Positions 63,481 to 64,000 of a stretch of 64,000 nucleotides of DNA are shown in pieces. The notes beneath the pieces are model-generated. The model was not told where the DNA came from. It saw only the letters and a program-made list of their open reading frames with translations, and ran no database searches. This DNA comes from JACCSI01 sp963815285. Lineage in GTDB: Bacteria; Acidobacteriota; Vicinamibacteria; Vicinamibacterales; UBA2999. Each line of letters opens with the position of its first letter. The first letter of the stretch is position 1. The position numbers and the translations under genes were made by a program. The stretch is taken from assembly GCA_963815285.1 (NCBI GenBank), contig CAWFGB010000013.1:62001-126000 (forward strand), given 5' to 3'.

Positions 63481-64000
63481 TTATGATCCGCCGGCAGGCG
63501 TAGTCGAACTGCGCCTGGGCGCCGGATGCGGCAGGGTGTCGGGAACTACGCGAACGCCGCTGGTCACCTTGAGGGGATACGTTCCGCCACTGGCGAAGGT
63601 CATCTCGACGAAGAATGCGGTCCAACCTGCCGGCGGCGGTGTGACGCGCCCAATCCAGGTGTTCGCGCCCGACGGTTTCAAGGGCGTGCTCGTGTAGGCC
63701 GCGCCGCTGACGTCGTGGCGGAAGTTCCGGGCCTTTGGATTGGTCGCCTGCCAGAGCCGCACGTCGTCCGGACGCTGTTTGGTCACCACCTTGATGGAGC
63801 CGTCGCGCTCGAACGTCCAGGCCGCCTCCGGCCGCGGGCTGCCGGTAACCACCGAGGCATAGAACGCGTGAACGCTGGCAATCGCATCGGTCTGCTCCAG
63901 CGAGTGGCCGGTATTCGGCACGTAGCGCAGCTGTCTCTCCCCGCGCAGGTCGTTGTAGTAGAACTGCGAGGAGTCGGGCAGGAAAAACTCATCGCCCGCC
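63481..64000 (-). CDS. PhoPQ-activated pathogenicity-related family protein, partial
   Basis: The gene runs off the right edge; 172 codons are visible. The frame at the edge reads GDEFFLPDSSQFYYNDL, then LRYVPNTGHSLEQ, which is the late part of the PhoPQ-related alpha/beta-hydrolase-like family (His in TGHSL). The C-terminus has TPPPAGWTAFFVEMTFAS and a proline-rich end. The N-terminus, including any signal peptide, is outside the window. Confidence 0.8.
   Translation of the reverse strand, partial: AGDEFFLPDSSQFYYNDLRGERQLRYVPNTGHSLEQTDAIASVHAFYASVVTGSPRPEAAWTFERDGSIKVVTKQRPDDVRLWQATNPKARNFRHDVSGAAYTSTPLKPSGANTWIGRVTPPPAGWTAFFVEMTFASGGTYPLKVTSGVRVVPDTLPHPAPRRSSTTPAGGS

Overview
The window is high-GC bacterial chromosome with dense, mostly operonic genes. 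The best guess is an Acidobacteriota lineage, probably Vicinamibacteria-like. The evidence is three large two-block MacB/FtsX-type permeases of the acidobacterial duplicated orphan permease (ADOP) kind, one paired with a PadR regulator, a LysW carrier-protein amino-acid operon, an Oar-like TonB-dependent receptor with a carboxypeptidase-type N-terminal domain, and a membrane serine/threonine kinase. This is inference from gene families; no rRNA or tRNA gene was seen to settle it. No CRISPR array, insertion sequence or prophage was recognised.

Layout. 0-13 kb holds a partial PilZ gene, purA, the histidine-degradation genes hutH-hutU with a coupled AAA+/winged-helix ATPase, rnc carrying an N-terminal DUF2007 module and overlapping a membrane SpoIIE-type phosphatase, a cystathionine gamma-synthase/lyase, cutA, an ftsB-like gene, an OsmC-like peroxidase wrapped in inverted repeats, and a receiver-like/DUF3052 protein. 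13-22 kb holds ADOP-1 behind an operator-containing promoter, a three-copy repeat patch, and a tight lysW-lysX-lysY-lysZ-lysJ-lysK operon with a frameshifted SDR gene at its end. 22-33 kb is mixed accessory metabolism (reductase, carboxylesterase, D-cysteine desulfhydrase-like enzyme, cupin, TPR protein, amidohydrolase, intradiol dioxygenase) and a PadR plus frameshifted ADOP-2 pair. 32.7-36.9 kb holds an ArsR-(SRPBCC/SnoaL) cassette with a clear operator-promoter, ADOP-3 and a BON-domain remnant.

36.9-42.3 kb holds a DUF3500 protein, an EamA transporter, a small basic protein, a secreted histidine phosphatase, a secreted subtilase and a secreted CbiX-like protein. 42.6-54.3 kb is the most interesting stretch. 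Three palindromes precede feoA-feoB and a FeoB-associated Cys-rich membrane peptide. Then come a Cys/His/Met-rich secreted protein, an Oar-like receptor and a BNR protein on the plus strand, facing a minus-strand set of DUF305 (frameshifted), LVIVD-repeat protein, cupredoxin-like lipoprotein and His-rich outer-membrane barrel. I read this as a candidate envelope metal-handling (iron and possibly copper) locus.

54.4-64 kb is signalling: a hybrid histidine kinase overlapping a response-regulator/SpoIIE phosphatase, a lipoprotein hydrolase, a histidine phosphatase, an operon-like kinase/barrel/AraC trio, and the end of a PhoPQ-activated-pathogenicity-related gene.

Three genes (SDR, ADOP-2, DUF305) are each broken by one reading-frame slip of the same sign. 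Raw reads would tell whether this is real decay or assembly error.
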